From Halogeometricum limi (GTDB lineage: Archaea > Halobacteriota > Halobacteria > Halobacteriales > Haloferacaceae), in the NCBI RefSeq assembly GCF_900115785.1, contig NZ_FOYS01000001.1:811582-875581 (forward strand): a DNA stretch of 64,000 nt. Direction: 5' to 3'. Made by a program: the position numbers and the translations under genes. The notes below the pieces were generated by a model. That model searched no databases. It was given only the letters and a program-made list of their open reading frames with translations, and was not told the DNA's origin. Positions 34,774 to 43,319 of this stretch are shown here, piece by piece (positions within the stretch are counted from its first letter, which is position 1; each line of letters opens with the position of its first letter).

Positions 34774-36096
34774 ATGAGTTCACGCCTCAGCCATCCACTC
34801 AGCGCCGTCGGACTGGCGGTACTGTTGTCTCTCCCGTGGGTCGTCCTCGACGCGACCGGTATCGCGGAGGGACTGCCGGAACTCGCCACCGTCGCCGTCA
34901 GCGGGTTGGCGGTCCTCGGCGCATCGTTCCTCCTCGCGTGGGGCGCGGAGACAGCAGAGAAAGACGTCCCCCGTGCGTTCGCGCTCGCGGTCCTCGCGGT
35001 CCTCGCCGTCGCCCCGGAGTACGCCGTCGACGCCCTCTACGCGTGGCAGGCCGCCAGCGACCCCTCGAAGGCGAACCTCGCCGTCGCCAACATGACCGGC
35101 GCGAACCGCATCCTCATCGGACTCGGCTGGTCCGGCATCGCCCTGTTCTCCATCTACAAGGCGACGCGGGGACGCGCCGACGACAACGTCCTCGACCGGA
35201 GCGGCACGCTCCGCGACGCGGTCCAACTCGACAAGAGCATCTCCACGGAGATTCTGTTCCTGTTCGTCGCGACGGTGTACGCCTTCTTCGTCCCGTTGAA
35301 CGGCGGCATCGACTGGGTGGACACCATCGTTCTCGTCGGTCTCTACTTCACCTACATCGCCATCATCGTCCGCGGCGACGTGGACGAACACGACGAACAG
35401 GTCGGGGTCCCCGCCTACTTTCAGGCGAAGTCGCGCCGCGTCCGCACCACCGTCGTCCTCACGCTGTTCGTCTACTCGGGCTTTCTCATCTTCACCGCGG
35501 TCGAACCGTTCGCGCACGGTCTGGAGGAACTCGGCCTGCAGTTCGGCATCCCCGAGTTCTTCATGGTGCAGTGGATAGCGCCGCTGGCCTCCGAGAGCCC
35601 CGAACTCGTCATCACCGCCTACCTCGTGAACAAGGCGCGGTCGACGGCGGCGTTCAACGCGCTCATCTCCTCGAAGCTGAACCAGTGGACGCTGCTCATC
35701 GGGACGCTCGTGGTCGTCTACAGCCTCGCACTCGGCCGGTACGGAACGCTCCCGTTCGACTTCAAACAGGCCGCCGAGATATGGCTCACCGCCGCGCAGA
35801 GCTTCTTCGCGCTCACCGTCCTCGTGAACTTCAACATCTCCGTCCGCGAGGCGGTCACCCTCCTCGTCCTGTTCGTCTCGCAGGTCGTCGGGGAGTTCAT
35901 CATCATCCAGACGGTTCCGAACGAAGCCGTCGCCACCGAGTACTCGATAACCCTGCTTCTGGCGTACACGGCCGTCTACATCCTCATCGGCGGCGGCCTC
36001 CTGTTCTACCGCCGACGCGACTTCCGCCAACTCGCCCGCATCACGGTGCGCAACGTGCGCGGCGAACCGGCACCCGAACCCGGGCGGGCGGACTGA
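34774..36096 (+). CDS. Sodium/calcium exchanger-superfamily membrane protein
   Basis: A 440-residue membrane protein with diverged CaCA repeats: VAPEYAVDALYAWQAA...ANLAVANMTGANRILIGLG and ASESPELVITAYLVNKARSTAAFNALISSKLNQWTLLIG. It is longer than the preceding YrbG-like protein because of an extra helical block. The ion is not certain: Asn and Glu residues are kept, but in altered contexts (ANMTGAN, SSKLNQ). The ATG at 34774 was preferred to a GTG five codons upstream. Confidence 0.83.
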   Translation: MSSRLSHPLSAVGLAVLLSLPWVVLDATGIAEGLPELATVAVSGLAVLGASFLLAWGAETAEKDVPRAFALAVLAVLAVAPEYAVDALYAWQAASDPSKANLAVANMTGANRILIGLGWSGIALFSIYKATRGRADDNVLDRSGTLRDAVQLDKSISTEILFLFVATVYAFFVPLNGGIDWVDTIVLVGLYFTYIAIIVRGDVDEHDEQVGVPAYFQAKSRRVRTTVVLTLFVYSGFLIFTAVEPFAHGLEELGLQFGIPEFFMVQWIAPLASESPELVITAYLVNKARSTAAFNALISSKLNQWTLLIGTLVVVYSLALGRYGTLPFDFKQAAEIWLTAAQSFFALTVLVNFNISVREAVTLLVLFVSQVVGEFIIIQTVPNEAVATEYSITLLLAYTAVYILIGGGLLFYRRRDFRQLARITVRNVRGEPAPEPGRAD

Positions 36097-36140
36097 CCGC
36101 CTTCGACGCGTTTTAGCCCGTCCACGGGCCAGTTCTCCTC

Positions 36141-37472
36141 GTGATAGCCGTCGTCGTCAGCCGTGCCGACAGCGCATCGGTCCACATCGGAGAGCGACTG
36201 CTCGAACTCGAAGACTGGGAGGAACGCACCGACGACTCGCGGTCGGACGCGGACGGGGGAGGGACGTACTACCGCCACGCCGACTTCGAACTCCGCGAGT
36301 TCGACGCGATGCACCTCGAACTAGCGAACGTCGCCGAGGCGTTCTCCGCGGACCCCGAGTTCGTCGCGTTCGTCTCCCGACACTCCGGCGACACCGGACC
36401 CCTCCTCACCGCCCACTTCACTGGTAACTTCGGCCCCGCGGAGTACGGCGGCGAGACGGGACGGTTCGCCCGCGCCTGCCCGAACGCACAGAAGGCGGTG
36501 GTCGAAGCGTTCGACCGGCACGCGCCGGACGCGTACGGCGTCGGCGTCGAGTGTACGCACCACGGGCCGACGGACGCCGGCGCGCCCGCGATGTTCGTCG
36601 AACTCGGCAGCGACGAAGCCGAGTGGGACGACCCGGCGGGCGCCCGCGCCGTCGCTCGCTCCGTCCTCGCGTTGTCGGGCGTCGCCGCCGACAGAGAGCG
36701 ACAACTCGTCGGGTTCGGCGGCGGCCACTACGCCCCGCGGTTCGAGCGAATCGTCCGCGAGACGGACTGGGCCGTCGGCCACATCGGGGCCGAGTGGCCG
36801 CTGGACGCGATGGGTGCGCCCGAGCACAACCGCGAGGTGATTCGGCGGGCGTTCGAGGCGTCCGCGGCCGAGTACGCCGTCGTCGACGGCGACCATCCCG
36901 AGTTGGTTTCGGTGGTCGAAGAACTCGGCTACCGCGTCGTGACCGAGACGTGGGTCAGAGAGACCGAAGGCGTCTCGCTGGACCGACTCGCGTCGCTGGA
37001 AGCCGACCTCTCGTCGGTCGACGAGGGACTCCGCCTCGGTGCGCGCGTCGACGACGTCGCGGACGGCGCTCACGTCGTCGTCTCGCTTCCGGACGACTTG
37101 CTCGCGGAGGCGGCGGGAATCGACCTCGACGCGGCACTCGCGGCCGTCCACGACAGGGCCGTCGCCTACGAGACGAGAGAGGGCGGGACGAAAGCGACCG
37201 GTCGGGCCGCGCTCCCCCGCGAGGACGACTACGACGCCGTCGTCGACGCACTGGCCGCGGTCCTCCGCGAGAAGTACGACCGAGTCAGCCACCAACAGAC
37301 CGCCGTGGTCGCAACGCGAGAGGCGTTCGACGCGGCCGCGGCGAAGTCGTTGGGGGTCCCCGAAGGCCCCGCGTTCGGGAAGCTATCGGCCGGGAAGACA
37401 GTCGAGATAGACGACCGGACGGTGACGCCGGGAGACGTGAACAGCGAAGAGACCGTCGTTTTCCGGATATAA
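36141..37472 (+). CDS. dtdA: D-aminoacyl-tRNA deacylase (archaeal type, DTD2/GEK1)
   Basis: A 443-residue protein that hydrolyses D-amino acids from tRNA. It starts at GTG (IAVVVSRADSASVHIGERLLEL). The domain contains FVSRHSGDTGPLLTAHFTGN, CTHHGPTDAGAPAMFVELGS and FGGGHYAPRFERI, which are conserved in archaeal DtdA. The C-terminal ~150 residues are a haloarchaeal extension with acidic and Arg-poor content. It precedes ftsZ1 on the same strand by about 100 bp. Confidence 0.92.
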   Translation: MIAVVVSRADSASVHIGERLLELEDWEERTDDSRSDADGGGTYYRHADFELREFDAMHLELANVAEAFSADPEFVAFVSRHSGDTGPLLTAHFTGNFGPAEYGGETGRFARACPNAQKAVVEAFDRHAPDAYGVGVECTHHGPTDAGAPAMFVELGSDEAEWDDPAGARAVARSVLALSGVAADRERQLVGFGGGHYAPRFERIVRETDWAVGHIGAEWPLDAMGAPEHNREVIRRAFEASAAEYAVVDGDHPELVSVVEELGYRVVTETWVRETEGVSLDRLASLEADLSSVDEGLRLGARVDDVADGAHVVVSLPDDLLAEAAGIDLDAALAAVHDRAVAYETREGGTKATGRAALPREDDYDAVVDALAAVLREKYDRVSHQQTAVVATREAFDAAAAKSLGVPEGPAFGKLSAGKTVEIDDRTVTPGDVNSEETVVFRI

Positions 37473-37534
37473 CGGCTTAATTGACGACTAAAACGGGCGG
37501 CGTCGCGTCTGACACTCGTCCGACGTGAGGGGGA

Positions 37535-37547
37535 AAGATAATTAGGC
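37535..37547 (+). promoter_or_regulatory. TATA-like element of ftsZ1
   Basis: AAGATAATTAGGC lies 25-37 bp before the ATG at 37572. It predicts a transcript with almost no leader. Confidence 0.4.
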
Positions 37548-37571
37548 TCCATTCGGTAAGGACGCTCATAA

Positions 37572-38732
37572 ATGGACTCTATCGTCGACGATGCAATAGA
37601 CGAGGCCGAGGAGACGGGGGATGGGAGGACCGTCGACGGACTCGAGGACGACCAGATTCGCCGAAGCGGCACGATGACGGACGAGGAACTGAAGGACGTT
37701 CTGCAGGACCTCCAGACCGACATCACCGTCGTCGGGTGCGGTGGTGCCGGCGGGAACACCGTCAACCGAATGCACCAAGAGGGAATCAAGGGCGCGAAAC
37801 TGGTCGCGGCCAACACCGACGTGCAGCATCTGGTCGAAATCGGGGCCGACACGAAGATTCTCATGGGCGAGCAGAAGACCCAGGGCCGCGGCGCCGGGTC
37901 GCTTCCGCAGGTAGGCGAGGAAGCGGCGCTCGAATCCCAAGAGGAGATATACGACGCCATCGAGGGCTCCGACATGGTGTTCGTCACCGCCGGACTCGGC
38001 GGCGGAACGGGCACGGGTTCCGCACCGGTCGTCGCCAAGGCCGCCCGCGAGTCGGGCGCGCTGACCATCGCCATCGTGACGACGCCGTTCACCGCGGAGG
38101 GTGAAGTCCGTCGCACGAACGCCGAGGCGGGTCTGGAACGACTCCGCGACGTGGCCGACACGGTCATCGTCGTCCCGAACGACCGCTTGCTCGACGCCGT
38201 CGGCAAACTGCCCGTCCGGCAGGCGTTCAAGGTGTCCGACGAAGTCCTCATGCGCTCCGTGAAGGGAATCACGGAACTCATCACGAAACCGGGTCTCGTC
38301 AACCTCGACTTCGCCGACGTGAAGACGGTCATGGAACGCGGCGGCGTCGCCATGATCGGACTCGGCGAGTCCGACTCGGACTCGAAGGCCCAAGACTCCG
38401 TCAAGAGCGCGCTTCGCTCTCCGCTCCTCGACGTTGACATCTCGGGTGCCAACTCCGCGCTCGTCAACGTCACCGGCGGGTCGGACATGAGCATCGAGGA
38501 GGCCGAAGGCGTGGTCGAGGAGATTTACGACCGTATCGACCCCGACGCGCGCATCATCTGGGGTACCTCCGTGGACGAGGAACTCGACGGCACGATGCGG
38601 ACGATGATCGTCGTCACCGGCGTCGAGTCGCCGCAGATTTACGGTCGCAGCGACGGCGGCGAACCCGAACGACGACCGCAGGAACAGCCACAGGCCCCTC
38701 AGCAGGGGCAAGACATCGACTACGTCGAGTAG
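37572..38732 (+). CDS. ftsZ1: Cell division GTPase FtsZ1
   Basis: A 386-residue tubulin-superfamily GTPase that forms the division ring. The nucleotide loop is [15 protein letters not shown], the tubulin signature is [17 protein letters not shown], and the synergy (T7) loop is [11 protein letters not shown]. The N-terminal extension (~55 residues) starts [14 protein letters not shown], as in haloarchaeal FtsZ1. The C-terminal tail is short and Gln/Pro-rich, ending DIDYVE. It is followed by secE and spt5, a linkage known from Haloferax. Confidence 0.96.
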   Translation: MDSIVDDAIDEAEETGDGRTVDGLEDDQIRRSGTMTDEELKDVLQDLQTDITVVGCGGAGGNTVNRMHQEGIKGAKLVAANTDVQHLVEIGADTKILMGEQKTQGRGAGSLPQVGEEAALESQEEIYDAIEGSDMVFVTAGLGGGTGTGSAPVVAKAARESGALTIAIVTTPFTAEGEVRRTNAEAGLERLRDVADTVIVVPNDRLLDAVGKLPVRQAFKVSDEVLMRSVKGITELITKPGLVNLDFADVKTVMERGGVAMIGLGESDSDSKAQDSVKSALRSPLLDVDISGANSALVNVTGGSDMSIEEAEGVVEEIYDRIDPDARIIWGTSVDEELDGTMRTMIVVTGVESPQIYGRSDGGEPERRPQEQPQAPQQGQDIDYVE

Positions 38733-38840
38733 TCGACCGAGGCGCGGCGGGTCGTCCGCCCGCACGACACCCTCCTCGAACGACGGTCCGCAGTGACGAC
38801 GCTCGCGTTCTCGCCTGTCGTCGCGTCCGAGTGCATCAAT

Positions 38841-38853
38841 AGATAGAAAAAGC
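38841..38853 (+). promoter_or_regulatory. AT-rich promoter element of secE-spt5
   Basis: AGATAGAAAAAGC lies 25-37 bp before the secE ATG, in the 145-bp gap after ftsZ1. Confidence 0.35.
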
Positions 38854-38877
38854 CCGCCGTTCTAGCGGAGAGCAACA

Positions 38878-39051
38878 ATGGACGTCAAGTACGACCTGAC
38901 AAGCTACGTGCGGGTGCTGAAACTGGCGAGCACCCCCTCGTGGGAGGAGTTCTCCCAAATCGGTCTCATCGCCGGTGCCGGCATCTTCCTCGTCGGCTTC
39001 ATGGGATTCGTCATCTTCGCGGTCATGAGTTTCCTTCCGGGAGGTGTCTGA
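38878..39051 (+). CDS. secE: Protein translocase SecE/Sec61-gamma
   Basis: A 57-residue single-span subunit of the SecYE translocon. It has the amphipathic helix [18 protein letters not shown] followed by one transmembrane helix ([20 protein letters not shown]). The Pro-Ser-Trp-Glu-Glu-Phe motif is characteristic. It was translated directly: ATG 38878, TGA 39049-39051. spt5 begins 2 bp after its stop. Confidence 0.95.
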   Translation: MDVKYDLTSYVRVLKLASTPSWEEFSQIGLIAGAGIFLVGFMGFVIFAVMSFLPGGV

Positions 39052-39052
39052 G

Positions 39053-39499
39053 GTGCCCATCTTCGCCGTCAAGACCACCGCGCGACAGGAGCGAACCGTC
39101 GCCGACATGATCGCGAACCGCGAAGAACCGGAGATTCACGCCGTCCTCGCGCCCGACTCGCTGACGAGTTACGTGATGGTGGAGGCGGACAACAACGCGG
39201 TCATCAACCGCGTCTTAGAGGAGATTCCGCACGCCCGCGGACTCGTCGGCGACGGCGCCGCCACCTCCGGGATGGCCGAGGTGGAGCACTTCCTCTCGCC
39301 GACGCCGGACGTGGAGGGTATCGCGGAAGGGGACATCGTCGAACTCGTCGCCGGGCCGTTCAAAGGCGAGAAAGCGCGCGTTCAGCGCATCGACGAGACG
39401 AAAGACCAGGTGACGGTCGAACTGTACGAGGCGACCGTTCCGATTCCGGTCACCGTCCGCGGGGACCAGATTCGGGTGCTGGACTCCGAGGAACGGTAG
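39053..39499 (+). CDS. spt5: Transcription elongation factor Spt5 (NusG)
   Basis: A 148-residue Spt5 with an N-terminal NGN domain ([42 protein letters not shown]) that binds RNA polymerase. A KOW domain follows ([39 protein letters not shown]). The GTG at 39053 gives the conserved MPIFAVKTT start; a GTG three codons earlier would overlap secE. It is cotranscribed with secE. Confidence 0.96.
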   Translation: MPIFAVKTTARQERTVADMIANREEPEIHAVLAPDSLTSYVMVEADNNAVINRVLEEIPHARGLVGDGAATSGMAEVEHFLSPTPDVEGIAEGDIVELVAGPFKGEKARVQRIDETKDQVTVELYEATVPIPVTVRGDQIRVLDSEER

Positions 39500-39559
39500 T
39501 TCGGTTCCGACGCGCGCGAACCGAGACTGCCTCGCGCCGCCTCCACCGTTCCGCGCCGT

Positions 39560-39862
39560 CTACAGCGCGCCCTGTTCTTTCAGTCGTTCGACGACCGACT
39601 GCAGGTCGGCCTCCGACTCCACTTCGCGTTTCACCCGTTCGCGTTCGCGAACGTCCGAGGAGTTCGCGTCGTAGGCGCGGACGAACTCCGCGCGAGAGTG
39701 CTCTTCGAACGCGTGTCGGATGGCGAAGTAGCCTTCGGGGACGATGGTGCCACAGACCTTGCACTCGTGGCGTTCGTGCTCGACTGTCAGGTGGATGACG
39801 GCTTCCTCGACGTCCTCGAACCGTCCGTCGCACCCGGAGACACCGCACTTCCACAGGGACAT
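39560..39862 (-). CDS. C2H2-type zinc-finger protein (100 aa)
   Basis: A 100-residue protein with two tandem finger-like units: C-x4-C...H-x4-H (CGVSGC...HLTVEH) and CKVC...H-x4-H (RHAFEEH). The rest is a charged helix (RERERVKREVESEADLQSVVERLKEQG). It is a conserved haloarchaeal form, likely a small DNA- or protein-binding protein. The target is unknown. Confidence 0.75.
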   Translation of the reverse strand: MSLWKCGVSGCDGRFEDVEEAVIHLTVEHERHECKVCGTIVPEGYFAIRHAFEEHSRAEFVRAYDANSSDVRERERVKREVESEADLQSVVERLKEQGAL

Positions 39863-39997
39863 ACAGGCGGAGACGGATACCGGGGACTAAACCGTTCCGC
39901 AGACCCCGTCGTGGTGTCATCGAACTGAGGTGCGGGAAGAGCGAGATGCCACCGGCCGGTCGGGAGATATCGCATCCGCCGCCCGTCACCACACGTT

Positions 39998-40019
39998 CGA
40001 CCGCACAACTGTGCGGTCG
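39998..40019. promoter_or_regulatory. Perfect hairpin upstream of the PHP-domain gene
   Basis: CGACCGCAC (39998-40006) and GTGCGGTCG (40011-40019) form 9-bp perfect arms around a 4-nt loop, 33 bp before the ATG at 40053. It could be an operator or a leader hairpin. Confidence 0.45.
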
Positions 40020-40052
40020 GACGAGTGGACCAGTGCAGAACGTTCGATAGTA

Positions 40053-40862
40053 ATGACTAACCACGACGACACCACATCGAAAGACGTGACCGCGCCGTCT
40101 CCGTCCCACGGGTCCACCCGCGTCGACATGCACGTGAAGCTTCTCGACGAACGTGTCGTCTCTCGGGCGAAAGCCCGCGACATCGACGTTCTGGTGTACG
40201 CCCCCCACTTCACCCGTCTACCCGCGATTCGGCGGAAGGCGGCCGCGTTCAGCGACGACGAACTCCTCGTCGTCCCCGCCCGCGAGGTGTTCACGGGGAC
40301 GTGGCGGCAGCGACGCCACCTCCTCGCTCTCGGCCTCTCCGAACCCGTCCCCGACTTCGTCACGATGGAGGCGGCGTTCGCGACGTTCGCTCGGCAGGAG
40401 GCGGCCGTCCTCGTCCCGCACCCCGGTCTGTTCAACGTCAGTCTGGACCGAGAGGACGTCCGCGCGCACGCCGACGAGATACACGCGCTGGAGACGCACA
40501 ACGGCAAACTGTTCCCGAGCCAGAATCGGTTGGGCCGGGAGCTATCGGCCGAGTTCGGAATCCCGGGCTTCGGGTCGTCGTACGCGCACCTCCGCGGGAG
40601 CATCGGCGAGGTGTGGACGGAGTTCGACCGCGAGATTACCTCCGAAGCGGAGTTGGTGGCCGCACTCCGCGAGGGCGCGCCGCGTCGCGTGATACACCGG
40701 ACGGGCCTCGGCCACCGCGTTCGCTCCGCACTGGAGTTCGCCCACCTCGGCTACGAGAACACGTGGGGAAAGGTCGACAGACTGTTTCTCTCCGGGATGG
40801 AACCGACCCACCCCGGCCACATCGCCTACGACGGGAAGTTCGACGACGTCCGCGAGTACTAG
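40053..40862 (+). CDS. PHP domain protein
   Basis: A 269-residue PHP-superfamily metal-dependent phosphoesterase-like protein. The first motif is changed from the usual H-x-H (STRVDMHVKLLDERV keeps only one His). Later motifs remain: VLVYAPHFTRLPAI, VLVPHPGLFNVSL, ALETHNGKLF and GSSYAHLRGSIGEVWTEF. Family members hydrolyse phosphoesters; the substrate is unknown. Its TAG stop overlaps the stop of the convergent membrane-protein gene (shared CTAG). Confidence 0.8.
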   Translation: MTNHDDTTSKDVTAPSPSHGSTRVDMHVKLLDERVVSRAKARDIDVLVYAPHFTRLPAIRRKAAAFSDDELLVVPAREVFTGTWRQRRHLLALGLSEPVPDFVTMEAAFATFARQEAAVLVPHPGLFNVSLDREDVRAHADEIHALETHNGKLFPSQNRLGRELSAEFGIPGFGSSYAHLRGSIGEVWTEFDREITSEAELVAALREGAPRRVIHRTGLGHRVRSALEFAHLGYENTWGKVDRLFLSGMEPTHPGHIAYDGKFDDVREY

Positions 40863-41392
40863 AACGCGCCCACCAACGCCGCCGCCTCCGCGAACGACGT
40901 GTCCAACGCGAACACGTAGTAGTGGACGACGGCCAGCACTGCGAGTTCGAACGCGGTCACGACGAACGTGACCGGATTCGCCCACTTACTCGACGTGGTG
41001 ACGCCCGTCGGCAGGTCGTACTCCTTCGAGGAGAACGGGTAGAACAACGCGATGCCGCGTCTGGACCCGACCATGTCGAGGACGTAGTGCGTCGCCACGC
41101 CTACCCACACGTACTGGAGGTTGCCGAACACGTACGGGAAGACGAGGAATATCGCGAGAACCGGGAGGTTGTGCAGCGTCTTTCGGTGCTTGCCGAACGC
41201 CGTGTCGACGTCGGGGAAAAGTGCGCCGAGGACGACGGGTAAGGAGAGTTCGGCCACCTTCGTCGCCGCCGCGAGTGCGAGCGCCGAGGGCGTCTCTTCG
41301 ACGAGGGGCCCCATCGTCGGGTCGACGACGAGGATGACCCCCAACCCCAACGCCAACAACGCGCCGTTCAGGACGTGCCCTTCTTTGTTCAT
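40859..41392 (-). CDS. DUF457/YdjM-like membrane protein (metal-dependent hydrolase family)
   Basis: A 177-residue membrane protein with four hydrophobic segments. It contains HVLNGALLALG, GALFPDVDTAFGKHRKTLHNLPVL and VGVATHYVLDMVGSRRGIALFYPF, the conserved His/Asp pattern of the YdjM/DUF457 family. These are annotated as membrane-bound metal-dependent hydrolases with unknown substrates. The ATG at 41392 fits the first conserved His; the longer frame adds an Arg-rich antisense-type tail. Confidence 0.85.
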   Translation of the reverse strand: MNKEGHVLNGALLALGLGVILVVDPTMGPLVEETPSALALAAATKVAELSLPVVLGALFPDVDTAFGKHRKTLHNLPVLAIFLVFPYVFGNLQYVWVGVATHYVLDMVGSRRGIALFYPFSSKEYDLPTGVTTSSKWANPVTFVVTAFELAVLAVVHYYVFALDTSFAEAAALVGAF

Positions 41393-41489
41393 CGAGTGAC
41401 TGTCCGACCGCCGAGAACACAAGCGTTGTGCACGGTCGAGAACCGTCAGCCGTCCGTCAGACGCCGCGGGTTCGCGTCTCGTCGCGCGT

Positions 41490-42017
41490 TCACGCCCCGT
41501 CGCCACCGGACTCGACGGCGGCGAGAAGCGTCTCCAAGGCTTGCCTCGCTATCTTCGCTTTCACCTGCGTTCGGTCGCCGTCGAACTCGTGCCGTTCGAC
41601 CGTCGCGTACGACGACTGGGTGCCCCACTCGCCGCGGTACGCGAGGCCGACGTACACCGTCCCGACGGGTTTCTCGGGCGTTCCGCCGTCCGGTCCCGCG
41701 ATACCCGTCGTCGCCACGCCCCAGTCGGTCCCGGCGGTGTCGCGAACGCCGGCGGCCATCTCGCGCGCGACGGGTTCGGAGACGGCACCGTGTTCGTCGA
41801 GGGCCTCTCTGGAGACGGCCAACTCGGTCAGTTTCGCGTCGTACGAGTAGGTGACGACGGAGCGGTCGAAGTAGTCCGACGACCCGGCCACGTCCGTGAG
41901 AAGCGACCCGACGAGGCCGCCCGTGCACGACTCGGCGACGGCGACTGTCTGGTCCGCGTCGCGGAGGGCGTCACCGACGCGCGCTTCGACCGGCGGGTCT
42001 GCTGGACACTCGGGCAT
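41490..42017 (-). CDS. CinA C-terminal domain protein (nicotinamide-nucleotide amidohydrolase)
   Basis: A 175-residue stand-alone CinA amidase domain that converts NMN to nicotinate mononucleotide. Motifs are VAVAESCTGGLVGSLLTDVAGSSDYFDRSVVTYS, with the catalytic Ser/Thr, and GVATTGIAGPDGGTPEKPVGTVYVGL. The MoaB-like N-terminal domain found in full CinA is absent. It is divergent from the aminotransferase at 42102. Confidence 0.92.
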   Translation of the reverse strand: MPECPADPPVEARVGDALRDADQTVAVAESCTGGLVGSLLTDVAGSSDYFDRSVVTYSYDAKLTELAVSREALDEHGAVSEPVAREMAAGVRDTAGTDWGVATTGIAGPDGGTPEKPVGTVYVGLAYRGEWGTQSSYATVERHEFDGDRTQVKAKIARQALETLLAAVESGGDGA

Positions 42018-42101
42018 GCGAGAGACGACGGCGGGAGGCGACAAAAGCGCCCTGCCGAGGGCGAAAGAGCCACGACCCTCCCGCGTGAGGCGACAGACGA
42101 G

Positions 42102-43226
42102 ATGAGCGAGGACGAGACGGCTGGCGACGCCTACGACGAACCGCTGTTCTTTCAGGTGATGGAGTACGCCGCACACGCCGACAGAGACGTGGTCGACATG
42201 GTGTCGGGCAACCCCGACTGGGAACCCCCGGAACCGCTTCGAGACGGCCTGCGAGAGTACGCCGACGCCGAACCCGACGAGTTCCAGTACCCGCCGAGCG
42301 AGGGCCTCCGCGAACTCAGAGAAGAGATAGCCACGCGCCGGAACGTCGACGCCTCGCGAGTCGTCGTGACGAACGGCACCGGCGAGGCGAACTACCTCAC
42401 GATGGCGCGCGCGATGGAACGCGACGAGGGGACGGAGTTCCTCCTCACCGACCCCGTCTACCCGTACTACCCCGGGAAGGCGCAGATGCTGGGCGCGACG
42501 TCGACGAAGGTGCCGGTGCTTGAGAGCGGCGACCCGGACGTGGACGCGATGCGCGAGGCGGCCTCGGCGGAGACGGCGGCCATCCTCGTCAACACGCCGA
42601 ACAACCCGACCGGCGCGGTGTACGACCGCGATACCATCGAGGAACTCCACGACGTCGCCGCGGAGAACGACGCCCTCCTCCTCGTCGACGAGGTGTACGA
42701 CCACTTCGACTTCTCCGGCGACTTCGAGAGCGCACTCGCTCTCGACTCCGACCGCGTCCTCGTCACGACGGGCTACTCGAAGTCGATGGCGGTCACGGGC
42801 TTTCGCGTCGGCTACGCCGTCTTCCCGGAGGCGTACGTCGACGCGGCGAAGACGCGACACATGCTGGTGAACGTCGCCACCACCCGACCGGGTCAGGTGG
42901 CGGTCCTCCGCGCTCTGAAGGAGACGCCGCCGACGTACTACGAGGAGACGCGGGCGATGCTCCGCGAGCGAATCGACTCGTTCACCGACGCCCTCGACGC
43001 CGCGGGCGCGGCGTACACCCGGCCCCGCGGGGCGTTCTACGTGATGGCCCGGTTCGACGACTTCCCCGGGACGCTGTCGAACGTGGAGCGACTGATAGAC
43101 GAGGCGGGCGTCGCGGGGATGCCCGGCGAGGCGTTCGGCGAGGCGTACAGCGACTGGGTCCGGTTCGCGCTGGTGACCCCCCGGGCCGACGAGGCGGCGT
43201 CGCGACTGGCGGACTACTTCGGGTGA
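42102..43226 (+). CDS. Class I/II PLP-dependent aminotransferase
   Basis: A 374-residue fold type I aminotransferase. It has VSGNPDWEPPEPLRDGL, TNGTGEANYLTMARAM, the pyridine-binding NTPNNPTGAVYDRDT, VDEVYDHFDF and the PLP lysine (residue 227) in TTGYSKSMAVTGFRVGY. The carboxylate-binding Arg lies in DWVRFALV. The specific amino acid cannot be assigned. The ATG at 42102 starts the protein; the longer frame runs antisense to CinA. Confidence 0.9.
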   Translation: MSEDETAGDAYDEPLFFQVMEYAAHADRDVVDMVSGNPDWEPPEPLRDGLREYADAEPDEFQYPPSEGLRELREEIATRRNVDASRVVVTNGTGEANYLTMARAMERDEGTEFLLTDPVYPYYPGKAQMLGATSTKVPVLESGDPDVDAMREAASAETAAILVNTPNNPTGAVYDRDTIEELHDVAAENDALLLVDEVYDHFDFSGDFESALALDSDRVLVTTGYSKSMAVTGFRVGYAVFPEAYVDAAKTRHMLVNVATTRPGQVAVLRALKETPPTYYEETRAMLRERIDSFTDALDAAGAAYTRPRGAFYVMARFDDFPGTLSNVERLIDEAGVAGMPGEAFGEAYSDWVRFALVTPRADEAASRLADYFG

Positions 43227-43319
43227 GCGTCCCGCCGTCGCCGCCGTCGACGGCCGGCGACTGGCGACCGACGACCGGCGACCGACGGGTACACAAACCG
43301 TGACCGCGTGCCCTCTCGC

